A stretch of DNA of 64,000 nt. It comes from Medicago truncatula (taxonomy: Eukaryota > Streptophyta > Magnoliopsida > Fabales > Fabaceae). The translations under genes and the position numbers were made by a program. The DNA lies in NCBI RefSeq assembly GCF_003473485.1, contig NC_053044.1:6584501-6648500 (forward strand), read 5' to 3'. Below, piece by piece: positions 35,317 to 47,074 of the stretch (within the stretch, counting starts at the first letter, position 1; every line of letters begins with the position of its first letter). A model generated the notes under the pieces. The model saw only the letters and a program-made list of their open reading frames with translations. It was not told where the DNA came from and searched no databases.

Positions 35317-36290
35317 TCTCAGGGCCGGCCCTAGGCATAGGTTGAGGGTGCGGCGGCCTAAGGCCCATGCCCATAGAGGGGAGAAATTTTTTTATGGTAG
35401 GGGTCGTATATAACAATATTTGGTTTAAAGGGGGTATATATAGCACTAAACGTGTAGAGGGCCAAAATATTTACCAGACTTCAGCCCATCAGCCATTTCA
35501 CTTTTTTTTATTTTCACACCCCCAACCCAGCGCTTTCATTTTCACCCTCTACATTTTATTAGCCAAAAACTCAAAACTTAGAAGTAAAACATAAATCGCA
35601 TAAGCAACACATAAAACACAAAATATCTACTCCTTTCCAAAGTCCAATTTCGTTTTTATTTTGAGGATGCTTTTTGGTGTTTTAGATTGAAGCTAACTTG
35701 AATATGTATTTCATAAGATAATTATATGACTTTCATCATGAAAGTTTCATATATCTCATGATTAACGTATATCTCAATCACCGTTTATAAAAAAAAAAAA
35801 AATTATTTATTATCCCCATTAACCATTCATACAATCCTTGAATTTTCAAAGTAGCCTCTTTCTATGAAAGGCCAACGATGGAAAAACGTTGTTGTAGAAG
35901 GAAGAGGGGGAGCAAGTGTGGGATGATGATGTGAGAAACGGTGAAGGTTGGAAGGGTATTTATAGGGGAAATTTGTGAAAAATGGGTGCATAGATTATAA
36001 CGACTCTTAATGTTGAGCCAAAAAACATGTTTCAAAAGGGTTTTACCAGTCATTAAAGTTGGTAAAAACCTTTGAAAAATGTGTTCAATGAGTTACATAA
36101 CACCGTTCAAAACATTGACTTGTTTTAGATTATATAATCTGAAAACTATCGAAGTTTTTTGAAGTATACAACCCGAAATGCTTCAATAATGGGTGAAAAT
36201 GAGAGAAACTTCGTAATTTGTGTAGGGTGGGGGACGTTTCGGATTATATAATCCGAAATAGTTCAGGAACTGTTTTTTTTTTGTGATCCG
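35317..36290. other. Intergenic DNA with a one-ended hAT remnant
   Basis: CAGGGCCGGCCCTAGGCATA at about 35329 resembles the end of the hAT MITE at 37653, but no matching right end was seen. From 36130 the DNA contains AGATTATATAATCT-like palindromes. No gene. Confidence 0.45.
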
Positions 36291-36334
36291 CATTGCACCG
36301 ACAATTTATGTGGTCCACGACGTCGATAAAATTC

Positions 36335-36700
36335 TATAAATAGGTGTCCCTGTTTTCATAACCAGTAAACCACACAAAAAAAAAAGGATAAACTATGTCT
36401 GATCTGAACACCAAGCTAGCTGCAGTTTATTACAACAGTGAAAAACCACCCCATATGTTCAGGGTTCGCACTAATGTCACCCTCTCCGAGTTGAAGGATC
36501 AACTAGATTAAACTAACCACTAACTCAACCACAAAGACACATAGAGGGTACACGATTTTGAGTATTGATGTCCATCAATCGACTCAGACGGAAGTGTGTG
36601 GTTCAACAGACGAAGACAGACGAAGAGATCAAGGCACTCCTGAACGCGACAGACGAAGACATTAGTTTAGCTGATCTGTGATCTGTTATGTTTTATTTTA
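36335..36700 (+). pseudogene. Fragment of a MULE-associated-type protein, broken
   Basis: TATAAATA at 36335-36342 precedes an ATG at 36395. The frame encodes 38 residues (MSDLNTKLAAVYYNSEKP..., VRTNVTLSELKDQLD) and ends at TAA 36509. Similar coding texture continues beyond it with stops and shifts, to a DEEIKALLNATDEDISLADL-like end near 36680. I associate this N-terminus with repeated legume proteins linked to Mutator-like transposases; that is from memory and uncertain. The promoter-like stretch (36265-36390) is repeated at about 36990-37115. Confidence 0.4.
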
Positions 36701-37652
36701 TTATGTATTTTATGTTGTGTTTACTACGTGTTTTAAGTTGTTGAATAATGTTTTTAAATTCAAATCTATGGTAATTTTTATGTTGTTGAATTATGTTGCT
36801 TGGTTATGTTGTTTGATTTTGTTTCTAAAGATCTTCATCGTGCTGTCAAAAATCTTGTTGTTGAACTTTACGCTAAAGATGTTCATTATAAAAGATAGAT
36901 AGATAAAAAATTTGAAGATCTTCATCATATTGTCAATATACCAAGAAATATAGGGTTTAAGTCTTGTTCGTACTATATAATCTGAAATAGTTCAAGACAT
37001 GCTTTTTTTGTATGGTCCACATTGCACCGACAGTTTCTATGGTCCACGACACACAGAAACTTCTATAAATAAGTGTGCTTGGTTCATTTTTGTAAAACAC
37101 AAAAAAAAAAAAAAAAAACTTTGAACACCACGAGGTTTCAATGAGCTAGATCTTGGTGCCTTGACGATATAAATATTTTTGTTGGCAAGGCAGCAAGATT
37201 TAACTCAAAACAATCCTCTTGACAGACCTTGTCTTTCATCATTATGTTGCAGATCTGACTTCGAATAGGTTCTTATGAACTTGATTCAGTTGACATGTCG
37301 ATTGAAATATGCCAGTTGACAGGCCATCAAGATCAAGTACAAAATCATCTCTTTGAACACCTTCTAAGAAGATTCATCAGTTCTGTTATTTTCTTATTTT
37401 AATTTAAGCTGTTTAATTATTTTTGTACCTTTTTTTTAAAAAAATTCCTATGTCATTGGCCATGAAAACCTACCAAAAATGAAATTTAAACACAGTCTTG
37501 TATTGTTCGGATTATACAATCCGAAATTACTTAGACAGGTTTGAATTATATAATCCAAAACCTCTTAGTTTAGTTGGATGGTGGCGTTTCACCAAAGGTT
37601 TAGACGGTTTGTGGTGTGTTTAATGCATTTTTGGACGGTTGAGCCATGGAAT
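36701..37652. other. Repeat-derived intergenic DNA
   Basis: Contains the second copy of the promoter-like stretch, including CTATAAATAAG at 37071, and palindromes GGATTATACAATCC at 37509 and GAATTATATAATCC at 37544. No open gene. Confidence 0.45.
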
Positions 37653-37942
37653 CAGGGGCGTCCCTGAGGGGGTGCAAACAGCTCAAACGAGTTGGGCCTC
37701 CCTCAATGATGGGCCTCAAGAGTGGGGGTTCCTCATGATTGATTTTGGTGTTAGGTGGGGGTTTCTCATGCATACGATAGTCATTTTCACCTCTGGGTGC
37801 ACCGCATATATACGGCACCTTGTATTTTTCTTTTAAAAAATATAAATAGAACATCGCTCTTTAAAAGAAATACGTTTTGATTTTATCACTGGCCTCTTTT
37901 CATTCCCAGAGCCGAGCCTCCGAATTCTCAGGGACGGCCCTG
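37653..37942. mobile_element. hAT-type MITE, 290 bp
   Basis: Inverted ends CAGGGGCGTCCCTGAG and CTCAGGGACGGCCCTG (one mismatch). The perfect 8-bp TSD CATGGAAT is at 37645-37652 and 37943-37950. Confidence 0.9.
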
Positions 37943-38235
37943 CATGGAATACGTATCATTTGATTGTAAATATGATCTAGGAGTAATTTACGGCTATAAA
38001 TAGGTTTGCATCTTCAACAAATTCATTCGTTCTCCACTTCCCATTTATACGATGGTCAACATTGACCTTTGAGATAAAATACAAAACAAAAAATGCAATT
38101 CGTAATATTTTGGATTTTAGAATCCGGAAAATGCTAACAGTCTGGTTCGGATTATATAATTCAAACCAATGATATTTTTGGAAATTTTGTAAAACACATG
38201 AGAATGTCAGAGTGGAAAAAGTATTAGTCGTATTA

Positions 38236-39080
38236 TTATACTATACTATATGAAAATCGAAAGCTATTATTAATAGTAATCTATAGACTGATGCTAGTCA
38301 CACCCAAAAAAACAAGTTACATTCTAGAATGACTAATATATCCCTAAATTGAACATAAGTAAACTTAATTTACATTAACCTAGATTGAACGTAAGTAAAC
38401 TGAATTTACACTACCTCTTATATACATACGATATACACACGTAAACTAAATTTACATTAACCTAACTGAACATAAGTAAACTTAATTTACATTAACCTAG
38501 ATTGAACGTAAGTAAACTGAATTTACACTAACCTAAATTGAACATACGTAAATTTGAATTTACATTAACCTACATACGTAAACTACACTAACGCCTTTTA
38601 TAGACATACACGTAAACTTAATTTACACTAACCTCTCACTTAAAATCAAATTGACAAGCATATCTCATACCAAAACAAACAATAAACAAATAGAAACTCA
38701 TCGAAAATGAAATTCATAAAATTCACTAACCTTTATGAATATAATACATATCATTATCAATAACAAAGATGTTGATTCAGATCTTGGTTGCACATCTATG
38801 GTGATTTGTGGATGAAAGAGAGTAAGAGTTCGGAATGATCATAAAAGATGGATTTTGTAGTATTTTAAAATTTTAAATAAATTTAAGTGTAACTTATTTT
38901 TTTTTTTTTGATGTGACTAACACGAGTCTAATCTATATTGTTGTTTCCATCATAATTTATTTTACGAAAAATTTACTCAATAATTATCAGTATCATCTAT
39001 GTTGTTGTTTCCCATCATAATTTATTTTTAATAAAATTCGGAGGCTTTTGAAAAGAAAGAATAACCAATTGAGATTTCAC
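38236..39080. repeat. Copy 3 of the RRP15 upstream repeat, split by a MITE
   Basis: TACTATACTATATG...AATAGTAATCTAT before the MITE and ATTGTTG...GGAGGCTTTTGAAA after it match the repeats at 30350 and 30990. It leads directly into the likely 5' UTR of the RRP15-like gene. Confidence 0.8.
38286..38928. mobile_element. MULE-like MITE upstream of the RRP15-like gene
   Basis: Imperfect inverted ends: left GACTGATGCTAGTCACACC, right in reverse GACTCGTGTTAGTCACATC. The perfect 9-bp TSD TAATCTATA is at 38277-38285 and 38929-38937. The interior (38355-38640) holds a minisatellite of units around GTAAACTTAATTTACATTAA and AACCTAGATTGAAC. Confidence 0.82.
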
Positions 39081-39084
39081 ACTT

Positions 39085-40216
39085 CCCTTCCATATCGAAA
39101 CAAAAGCCCTTCCCTTCCATATCACTTGCAACCGCCGCCGTCACTTCTCCGACGATCCCAAACCTAGTTTCACGGTTTCAACTCCATCGTTCACCTTTAC
39201 AGTTATCAAAAACTCTCAAAGGTTTCTTCTCGTAACCTTTCTCCCTTCTTTCTTAATTTCATATATCATTTTTATTCTTTTATTCCTTCACCAATTTTGC
39301 TACTGTTATCGTTTTTTTTTTTTTTTTTTTTTGTTTCTGAAGTTTTCTCTCTTCTTGGTTTTTGCTTTTTTGGTGTTTAATGTATATTTGATTGGTTCTG
39401 TTAGTATATTTATTTTGATTTGATTTGATTGAAATGTAGTGTTCATACATGTGTATATTACTTGTTTGTTGAAATGCCTGAATGATTACAATCTAAAACA
39501 CGTTTGTTTCTGTTTGTGCTTTATAACTATGCCACAAATTTGAGCTTATAGCTTATGTCTTGTAGTGGTTATACCTTATTTTTTCTAACTTGTAGTGGTT
39601 TTTGATAAGCTAATTCAAGTAGCTTATAGCTTATTATTTTTTATCTCAATTTTACCCTTGTAGCCATAATTGAAGGGTGAAAATAGTGTTTCGGTTCTAC
39701 TAATTTGCTTTGGCAAAGTTAAGTTGCAATATATGTATGTAGTTGATTTGTGAATTTCTGTCAAGAAGGGTGAAAATAGGATTCTATCAGTTGGAATTTG
39801 GAATTTTCTTTATTAGCATAAACTTATCATCAATGAGATAAGAATCTAACTTACATACAACTTAAGAATAAATCAGTTAAATTAGTAAGGTAGGTAAAGT
39901 TTGTTGGCGAGGTTTTGAGAAAAGCAAGGATAATCTCTAATTAACATTAATTAATTAGTAGACCAATAATTCACGTTGTTGAAAGTCGTGTGACCAAAAT
40001 AAGAATTCAATTTTCATTTAACAATTTTAGTCTCTTTTCTGTGAGTCTATATTTTTCTGCTAAATCATGTCTCTCTTGTCATAGTTAGCTTCTTTGAAAA
40101 GTGTTCATTTTCTGTTGATGCATTTAAAATCATCATTTTGCATTTATGTAGTTGTGTAGCTCATGAGTATGACCTGTCTTTATGTGTGACATATAGGTTG
40201 AATTATAAAACAATTC
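39085..40216 (+). promoter_or_regulatory. 5' UTR and leader intron region of the RRP15-like gene
   Basis: 39085-39225 is pyrimidine-rich with CCGCCGCCGTCACTTCTCC, typical of a plant 5' UTR. CTCGTAACC at about 39226 may be a donor site, and ACATATAG before 40197 an acceptor about 20 bases ahead of the ATG. A ~1-kb leader intron is inferred; T-rich intronic sequence fills it. Confidence 0.5.
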
Positions 40217-43200
40217 ATGGCTGACGTAACGCAAGTGGTTGAGCATGGAAGTGAGCTGGGAAAGAGGAAGTTTGGTAGGAACCAAGGCCGTAAAAAGTCA
40301 AGTAAGAAACCAAAAGTGATGAAGCCACCACACGGACAGAAGAAAGTTAAAATCAACCAACAAATGAAGAAACTTTACAACAAGCGAGCACGCGAGTATA
40401 ATTCTGATGATGATGAAGATGAGACAACTGCCCCTGCTACTGGGAGTACTAGACATGTTGCATCTATGAAGAATCGAGGCGTCACATCTTTCACCAAAAA
40501 TAAGCATGAGGAGGAAGACATGGAAAGTGAAGATCTATCCGAAGATGAAGGAGCAGCAGAAGGACAAAGAACACAGAAGAAGCATGTTACTGATAAGAAA
40601 GTTAATTTCGCTGAGGATGAAGAAGAAGAGGAGGATGAAATTCAGCCAGGAATTACTAAATTCATGGAAGGTTGTAAAGCATTCAAGATGGCCTTCAAGA
40701 GTATTATAAAGAAGAGTGTTTCTGATGACTTGTTGGTAAGCTAGGTGCTCATATATCATGCTAATGTTTTATTAGAGAAATAAAAAATTGGTATTCTAAA
40801 ACTTGAACAACTCTATAGGGTCCAGTATTGTCAGATCACAAGAATCTTGTTATAGAAAAGCTTGCGGAAGAGGAGACAGAGCGCAAGATCAAGGGAGAGA
40901 CAAAAAAGGAAAAGCTGATGGTAATTTTAAATTTCAAGTTCACTGTGATTTTTATGATATTCCAATTAGCACTAAAATTTATGTGTATCTCCAATTATCG
41001 TAGACCAAAATATTATCTATCAGGTAAGCAATCTGGCAATTGCTAACTTATTGCTTGTTACAGCTAGCAGAAAAGGGACATGTCACACCTGCTAATTATT
41101 TGGACGCGCACGAAAAGTTTCTTATAAGTGTAGCGACAAAAGGAGGTAAATGAGTTTCTTTTTCTTTTAAATAGAGGTCTATTTTATGCTTCTTTATTTT
41201 TATCAGTGACTTACATTTCCTCTTACTTATTTAACTGTTGCTGTGAACATGGACTACTTCTGATTTCTTTCAGTGGTCAAGCTGTTCAATGCTGTAAGTT
41301 TTATCCTAACATTTGCAAATTTTGTTTTCTCCAAATTTTCCTCCTCTCTTTGTCGTTTGTATGATTATCATTATTAAATTGAAGGTTTTATACACACTTG
41401 TTGCAGGTCAACAAAGCTCAAGTTGCTCAGAAAGGGCTGGACCCCTCAAAGAACAGGGATGCAAAGGGTAAGTTGTTTTATGCTGCAACAACAAAATGCG
41501 AGACATTAGAAAGATTCAAGTTAGTAGTTTACTTTCAGCATAACTGTCTCAAGTAAAGAAAAAGGAATCTCATTTGGGGATTCATTGTTTCAGTTTATCT
41601 TTTATACAGGGAAATTTAACACAACTGTTTTGGCCAAAGCTCATTTTTATTCGTTCTGTCATTGTTATCAAATAGTGGCTCTTTAGTGTAGATGATTTTG
41701 ACGAATTCACTATGAAAACAGTGAGCTGCATACAACCTCTTTGGGCCTTTGGCCATAGTGGTTGTAGCATCTATAGGGAAAAGAAAATGTTTTCTTTAAT
41801 AATAAAACTTGAGGCAGCATGCGAGCTGTATATGACCTATTTTTAAAATAGAAAACTTAAGAGTCAGGATGTTATTATTCCCTATAATCACCTTAATACG
41901 TAAACTTCTCTCAATGTTTAAACCATGCTCTGCCACATTTTTTTTCAACACATCGTCCTCATCCTCTATTTCCAGTGAGGAGGGTGATCCTTCAATTCAT
42001 TTTTTTTAAAGAGGCAGCATGTGAGGTGCACAACCTTTTTTTAAACCTCAATAAACATTATTATGCAGCATACCATTGTTTTTTAGATAATTAATTTCTT
42101 TCAACCACTATGCTGCGTCTGCTATTTGCCTACAATGCTATGCTATTCCACTATTTTCCACTATCCTCTATTGATAACACTGATTTTTGTATATGATATG
42201 ACTACCATGCTGAAGATTTGTTTGTGATATGATGTTCTAAGAATGAGGGGAAAGAGTTAACAATTAACCTATTTAAGTATTTAATTGTTGAAAAATAAGA
42301 GGGGTCGGGACTTGGAACCATGCTCCTCCAAATAGAACCATCCCTGTCAGAGTTCTCGGTTTCACTTTTTCTTTTGTTAATACCTATCTGTTCTATTTAT
42401 GTGGTTCCTAATATATTCAAAATGTTTGCCCAATTCTTACTATCTAATTTGTGTGTTCTGTCAGTTATAAAGAAGCGCACCAAAGAAGCCTTCTTTTCAG
42501 CGTTAGGGAAGCCAGCTATTGGCACCTCTGCAAAGGTGATTGTTACGGACTCTTTGGTTCCCTTTATTCGAAAAATGAAAGAAACTCAGAGCTTGAAGAA
42601 ATTTGAATTTCTTTTTTGCAATTCTATACATCCGATTTTCTGAATTTTTATGCATCTATACATCGGATTTTATGAATTTATATGCATAAATGTCTATTTT
42701 CTCTTTAGAACTATTAGTTTATGATCTCTAAATTAATGTGATATGGAACATGTTTAATTTGATATTATTTTCTTTTTTATCAGGTCTTCCACTTTAAAAT
42801 TTTGAACATGATGTTTTTAGTACTCTGCTTTCATTGAAGCAGTAACAGAATAAGAAAAATCTTATATATATATCGACATTATTATGTTTAAATAAATGCT
42901 AATTTTCATTGCGTAACTGCTACACGTGTTTCTTGAATGAGTTATAGATTCCATCATGTCCCTAATTATCAAATTGCTTGGATTTTGGATATGCAGGCCA
43001 ATGCAAGCACAAACAAGGGAGAAGATGAACAACCTTCTTGGGCTCCATTACGCGATAATTATATGCTGACAAGTTCGAGAATAAAGGATTGGGACAAAAA
43101 CGCACCAGTAAGTTTATTTTAAAGTTACTATTATACGATGATCCAGCTACCTTGTACTCATCATGTTGCTTAACTGCAGGGTAAAAATGAATCAGATGAC

Positions 43201-43242
43201 ATTGAAAAGATTTCCCAAGATAGCAGTTCCGATGAAGATTAA
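40217..43242 (+). CDS. RRP15: RRP15-like ribosomal RNA-processing protein, 8 exons
   Basis: Nucleolar factor for pre-60S rRNA processing, by homology to yeast Rrp15. Coding exons are 40217-40735, 40819-40920, 41064-41145, 41274-41293, 41407-41467, 42465-42535, 42997-43107 and 43180-43242, all GT-AG and in frame, giving 342 residues. Residues 1-60 are Lys/Arg-rich (nuclear or nucleolar targeting), and 60-145 acidic and disordered. The conserved Rrp15p domain (~150-275) has CKAFKMAFKSIIKK, EKFLISVATKGVVKLFNAV and KRTKEAFFSALGK. The C-terminus is acidic with Ser-rich DSSSDED. Exon 4 is only 20 bp. Frames that read through introns at 40803-41046 and 42320-42643 are not separate genes. Confidence 0.92.
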
Positions 43243-43690
43243 GGTTTTGAAACTTGAAAAGGCAGCATCGGCGTGTTTCTAGTGGGATAATCGGTCAAAT
43301 TTTCAAAATTGTTCCATTTCTGCTCATTACGTTACTAAAGAATGGAATTGGAGAAACTTGATGGCTGATTGGCCGGCCTTTGGTATAAACCAACCAATTT
43401 TGAATTTGTTCACTGAACCAAAGTTACTGAACATGATGAATAGAGTCTCTTTATTATTATCCAATTGTATTAGGAATATGATTCTCTGTAGTAATAGACT
43501 ATTTATGGTTTTATTGCCGAAAAGTAAATCATCCAATTAATCGAAAGCTTGGAAAATCTTTAATTTCCCATTTTGATGAGGAACTTTTATGTAAACGATT
43601 TAGTATTTGATTTCGTCGTAGGGTATTAGAATTGTTTTTTCTTTTTAACAGAAGAATGTTACTGAGTTTGATTAATAATTAGAGAAATGA
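43243..43690. other. 3' UTR and flank of the RRP15-like gene
   Basis: AT-rich sequence after the stop. No other gene recognised. Confidence 0.45.
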
Positions 43691-44029
43691 TACAATGCGG
43701 AATGGAAAGTCCGAGTAACTAGCCATAAATGGGGTTTGTTTACCATAATACTGAAGGCTGCCCTCAAGCTGGAGAATGTATGTTTGAGAGTTCGCAGCTT
43801 GTGAAGAGATGCAGGTTCAAGAGATTTGGTGAAAAAACCTGCTAACATGTTGGTTGAAGAAATAGGAAGTAATTTGAATAGTCCAACTAGAATTTTCCCA
43901 CACAATATGACACTCATCAATGTGTTTAGTTCTTTCTTGGAATGTTGGATATAGAAACTTGAAGATCATGCTGAAAAGAACTTTATTTGGCTCACATGTC
44001 GTAGATGTGAGAGCTCTATATTTTGTCAA
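43691..44029 (-). pseudogene. Copia RNase H C-terminal fragment
   Basis: The minus strand from 44029 reads ALTSTTCEPNKVLF... then QERTKHIDECHIVWEN, the conserved ERTKHID motif of Copia RNase H, followed after frame changes by a LAGFFTKSLEPASLHKLR-like end. The usual DCHFVREK is altered. Strongly decayed; no LTRs seen. Confidence 0.7.
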
Positions 44030-45245
44030 CTTAGCATTGGTGAAAACGTATAAAAAATAAATTGACTGACACCCTCAAGTTAGGTCAATGGTGTTATCTG
44101 CTTGGTGTTTAACTTTATAGACCTACCATGCTTACCTCTGTACCTCAACTAATTGCTATGTATTATTGGATTCAAGAGCTTTTAACTCTTTGCATGATAG
44201 CAACACACTGAGTTTATTTACAGCCTCATCAAAAGTTTGAGGTTCAATAACATTAGAAATAGTAAGTAGATACTTTAGCTGAGCAGGTGAAATAGAATAT
44301 TAAGTCTGGGTGGAATCTCTTCCAAAGGGTATCACCCAGCTACGCGAATCACAGTATGTGTTATTAAGTACGGCTGGTACCATTTCAATGTGTTTTGATT
44401 CTTCCTAACAAGAGAGGTTAGGGTTCCTTCCTATTCTTTACATAACCTTAACTAGCTTCCAGGTAGCTCTTACCTTACTTGAATCTGGTGAGGAAGATGT
44501 ATCTGCTGTATGCAGCTGAGGGCAGTTAAAGTCTTCAGGAAAGGCTGGAACCTTTTCAGATCTAGTAGATTTTCTCAGACTTTGTTCTTCATGTATGAGT
44601 GTGAAACATGCTGATTTATATGCAATGTGGATGTTTCATTTTCTTTAATTTTGTTCTAGTCATAGTTTCAGTTTTAGCTTGATCAACATGATCAAGAAGA
44701 AATTAAAAGAGTCTAAATCATTATCACATCTCATATCATGATTATACGAATCAACTTTGTAGAAATAAGGAAAATATGTCTATAAAAAATAACATTCCTA
44801 GATATGGTTCTATTTTGCTGCCTTCTGCAATGTGGTGTGCACTGTGAATGAAGTCCCTTTTTCTGTTACCTTACCTATAGGAACCAAAGTAGAGAGAAGA
44901 AGAGTTTAAAACTCATAAAAGAAAATAAAATATTGCATGCAACCTTGTTAAGAAAGAGTTTTTCTGGTTACTTTGTTCACACATTACAACCATGTGAGTA
45001 TTAGAAGAAAAGAAAGGGAAAGAGCACAAATTAAATGACGTATTAAGTGTGAGGATAGTCTTATGTCAGCGGGTACACAACAAATAAATCCTTGTTTGCT
45101 CTCATTTACATGCAAATAAAATGCTCTCTCAATTTTTTTTTATATATGTTATTTTAAATTTTGAAAGCATTAATTGCTATATAAATTCTTAGTAAAGTAT
45201 TTATATTTACTTCTTCTGAGTATTGTGCAATGTGCACCACATTGT
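44030..45245. other. Intergenic DNA, repeat-like
   Basis: Probably degraded retroelement sequence continuing from the Copia fragment, but no domain can be supported. Confidence 0.35.
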
Positions 45246-45372
45246 TTAAGAGTTCTACATTACATGAGATAAGGTTTGAAAAGTGGTTTATAAGCGAGTG
45301 CAATAAGTAAGTGCAATCTTCATTCTACAAGTTGATTTTGTAAAAGTTGAGTTAAATCAGCCCAAATTAACA
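45246..45372 (+). repeat. TRIM-like LTR fragment
   Basis: AAGAGTTCTACATTACATGAG, GGTTTATAAGCGAGTGCAAT and CTACAAGTTGATTTTGTAAA, in this order, resemble the LTR of short plant TRIM elements. The LINE tail abuts its right side. Recognised from pattern memory; boundaries are approximate. Confidence 0.35.
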
Positions 45373-47074
45373 TTTTTTTTTTTTTTTTAGCAACCCACAA
45401 AGGATAGATTAAAAGAGAAAAGGAAACAAAGAAGAGGGAGGGGACCAAACCAAAAAACTCCCTCAGGAAGAAAACCTAAATTCAGGTAAACCAATTTTGT
45501 TCCTAACATAGGATTCCCTAGCAAACAAAGGTATATGATCCAAAAAATCAAAGTGATCCAGAGACAGCCCAAAGTTTGCGAGGGAATCAGCTACTTGGTT
45601 TCCTTCCCTGAAAATGTGAGTAACTATACAATTCATATTAGTTAATTTAAGTTGAACATTGTTCCATCTGTTTCTGACTTGCCAAGGCACTAGAGTGGAA
45701 TTCTTAAAAGCTTGAACCACCAACATAGAATCTGTCTCTAACCAAAGAAAGTTCCAATGTTTCTGATACGCCACTTCTATAGCTCTCATGGCCCCACATA
45801 ATTCAGCCTGATAAGAAGTGAGAATACCTAAACTTTCAGCAAAACAACCCATACAGGTACCTTCAAAATCTCTGAAAACACCACCACAAGAGGCTAAACC
45901 AGGATTTCCCAATGATGCTCCATCTGTATTGCACTTAACCCAATGAAACAAAGGAGGCTTCCAGATTACTTCTGTGATTGTAGGAGCGTTTGGATGACGA
46001 ATTGTGACATTGAAAGTTTTTAAAATTATGAAGTCTCTGATAGAATTGTTAGATGCCTTGCTAGTGAAGTTACCAGAGAGAGATGTGTTAGCAATAATGA
46101 TTGAAATGGCTGACTTCCAGTGAATTAACTTGTTGTTGAATCTGGCTTCATTCCTCACAAACCAAATTGTGTTAAGTAAATTGATCAGAGCAGCTATGAT
46201 AACAATTTTACATTGTGGGGACCAAGCTCTTTCACAAAAGTTCCAAATGTCATCCATGTCTCTAAATTGCATATTCATACTTAAAGATGCAGATAACCAG
46301 GACCACAATTTTAAAGCAAAAGGGCAGAAAAAGAAGAGATGCATAAAAGAGTCAGAATTCTTACAACAGAGGTTACACATGGAAACCAGCTGGCAGCCTC
46401 TATCCATCAATCTATCATCAGTAGGAATCTTCCCTTGCATCAGCCTCCAGACCATAAGAGACTTTGAGGGAGGAATATCCTTATTCCAAATTAACTTTGG
46501 CCACTTCAGATCTTCATTATTATTTCTCTTGAAAACATAAGCTTGCTTGAGGTCCAAGAAACCATTAGCTGAATGCTTCCAAATTAATTGATCATCTTTA
46601 TCTTCCAGTGGGATAGTAGCTTGTTGCACAAGTTGACTGAGAAGAGGAAACATTTGACAAAGAGTTTCAGGAATACTCCATTCACCATTAACAATGTAAT
46701 CACTAACAGTTGAAGATAAATGAACTGATATTGCATCAGGAATGCTTAAGGCTTGAGAAAGGGGTGCTCCACACCAGCTATCATTCCAGAAACTGATATT
46801 TTGACCATTACCAAGGAGCCAAATAGAGTTATTGTTGATATCACTGAATTCCTCTTTGATGCTATTCCATAATGAGGAGTAAATGTGGTATTGAATTGGT
46901 TTTCTGCACCTCAAAACTCTAGATCTCAACAAGATTGCCCAATCATCTGTTGAATGCAACATCTTCCAGAGAAGATTAAGGTTTGTTGATGTGTTGAGAG
47001 TTTTAATGGACCTCAGACTTAAACCACCCTGAGAGAAAGGCAAGCAGATATCAAAGTCTATCCAAGATTTGTTG
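45373..47074 (-). mobile_element. 5'-truncated LINE with RNase H
   Basis: Minus-strand non-LTR element. The T run at 45373-45388 is the reversed poly(A) tail, followed by an ~75-bp 3' UTR and a long ORF. Upstream of 47074 the reading frame and LINE similarity stop, as in 5' truncation. No clear TSD was found. Confidence 0.75.
45463..47074 (-). CDS. LINE ORF2 C-terminal part: zf-RVT and RNase H, uninterrupted
   Basis: An open frame of more than 526 codons, with no start of its own: the first in-frame codon commonly taken as a start (47043) is TTG. It begins in the post-RT region (WIDFDICLPFSQGGLSLR). Next come WNDSWCG and the zf-RVT domain (~185-265: IWNKDIPPSKSLMVWRLMQG, CNLCCKNSDSFMHLFFFCPFA). 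A C-terminal RNase H (~370-500) has Asp in KCNTDGA, Glu in YQAELCGAMRA, Asp in LETDSM and a final HIFREGNQVADSLAN. Plant LINEs are known to carry such an RNase H domain. No stop or frameshift is visible, but the RT core is absent, so it is probably inactive. Confidence 0.8.

Noticed and set aside
38355..38640. CRISPR-like array
   Set aside because: Units vary in length, have no unique spacers and sit inside a MITE in plant DNA; it is a minisatellite.
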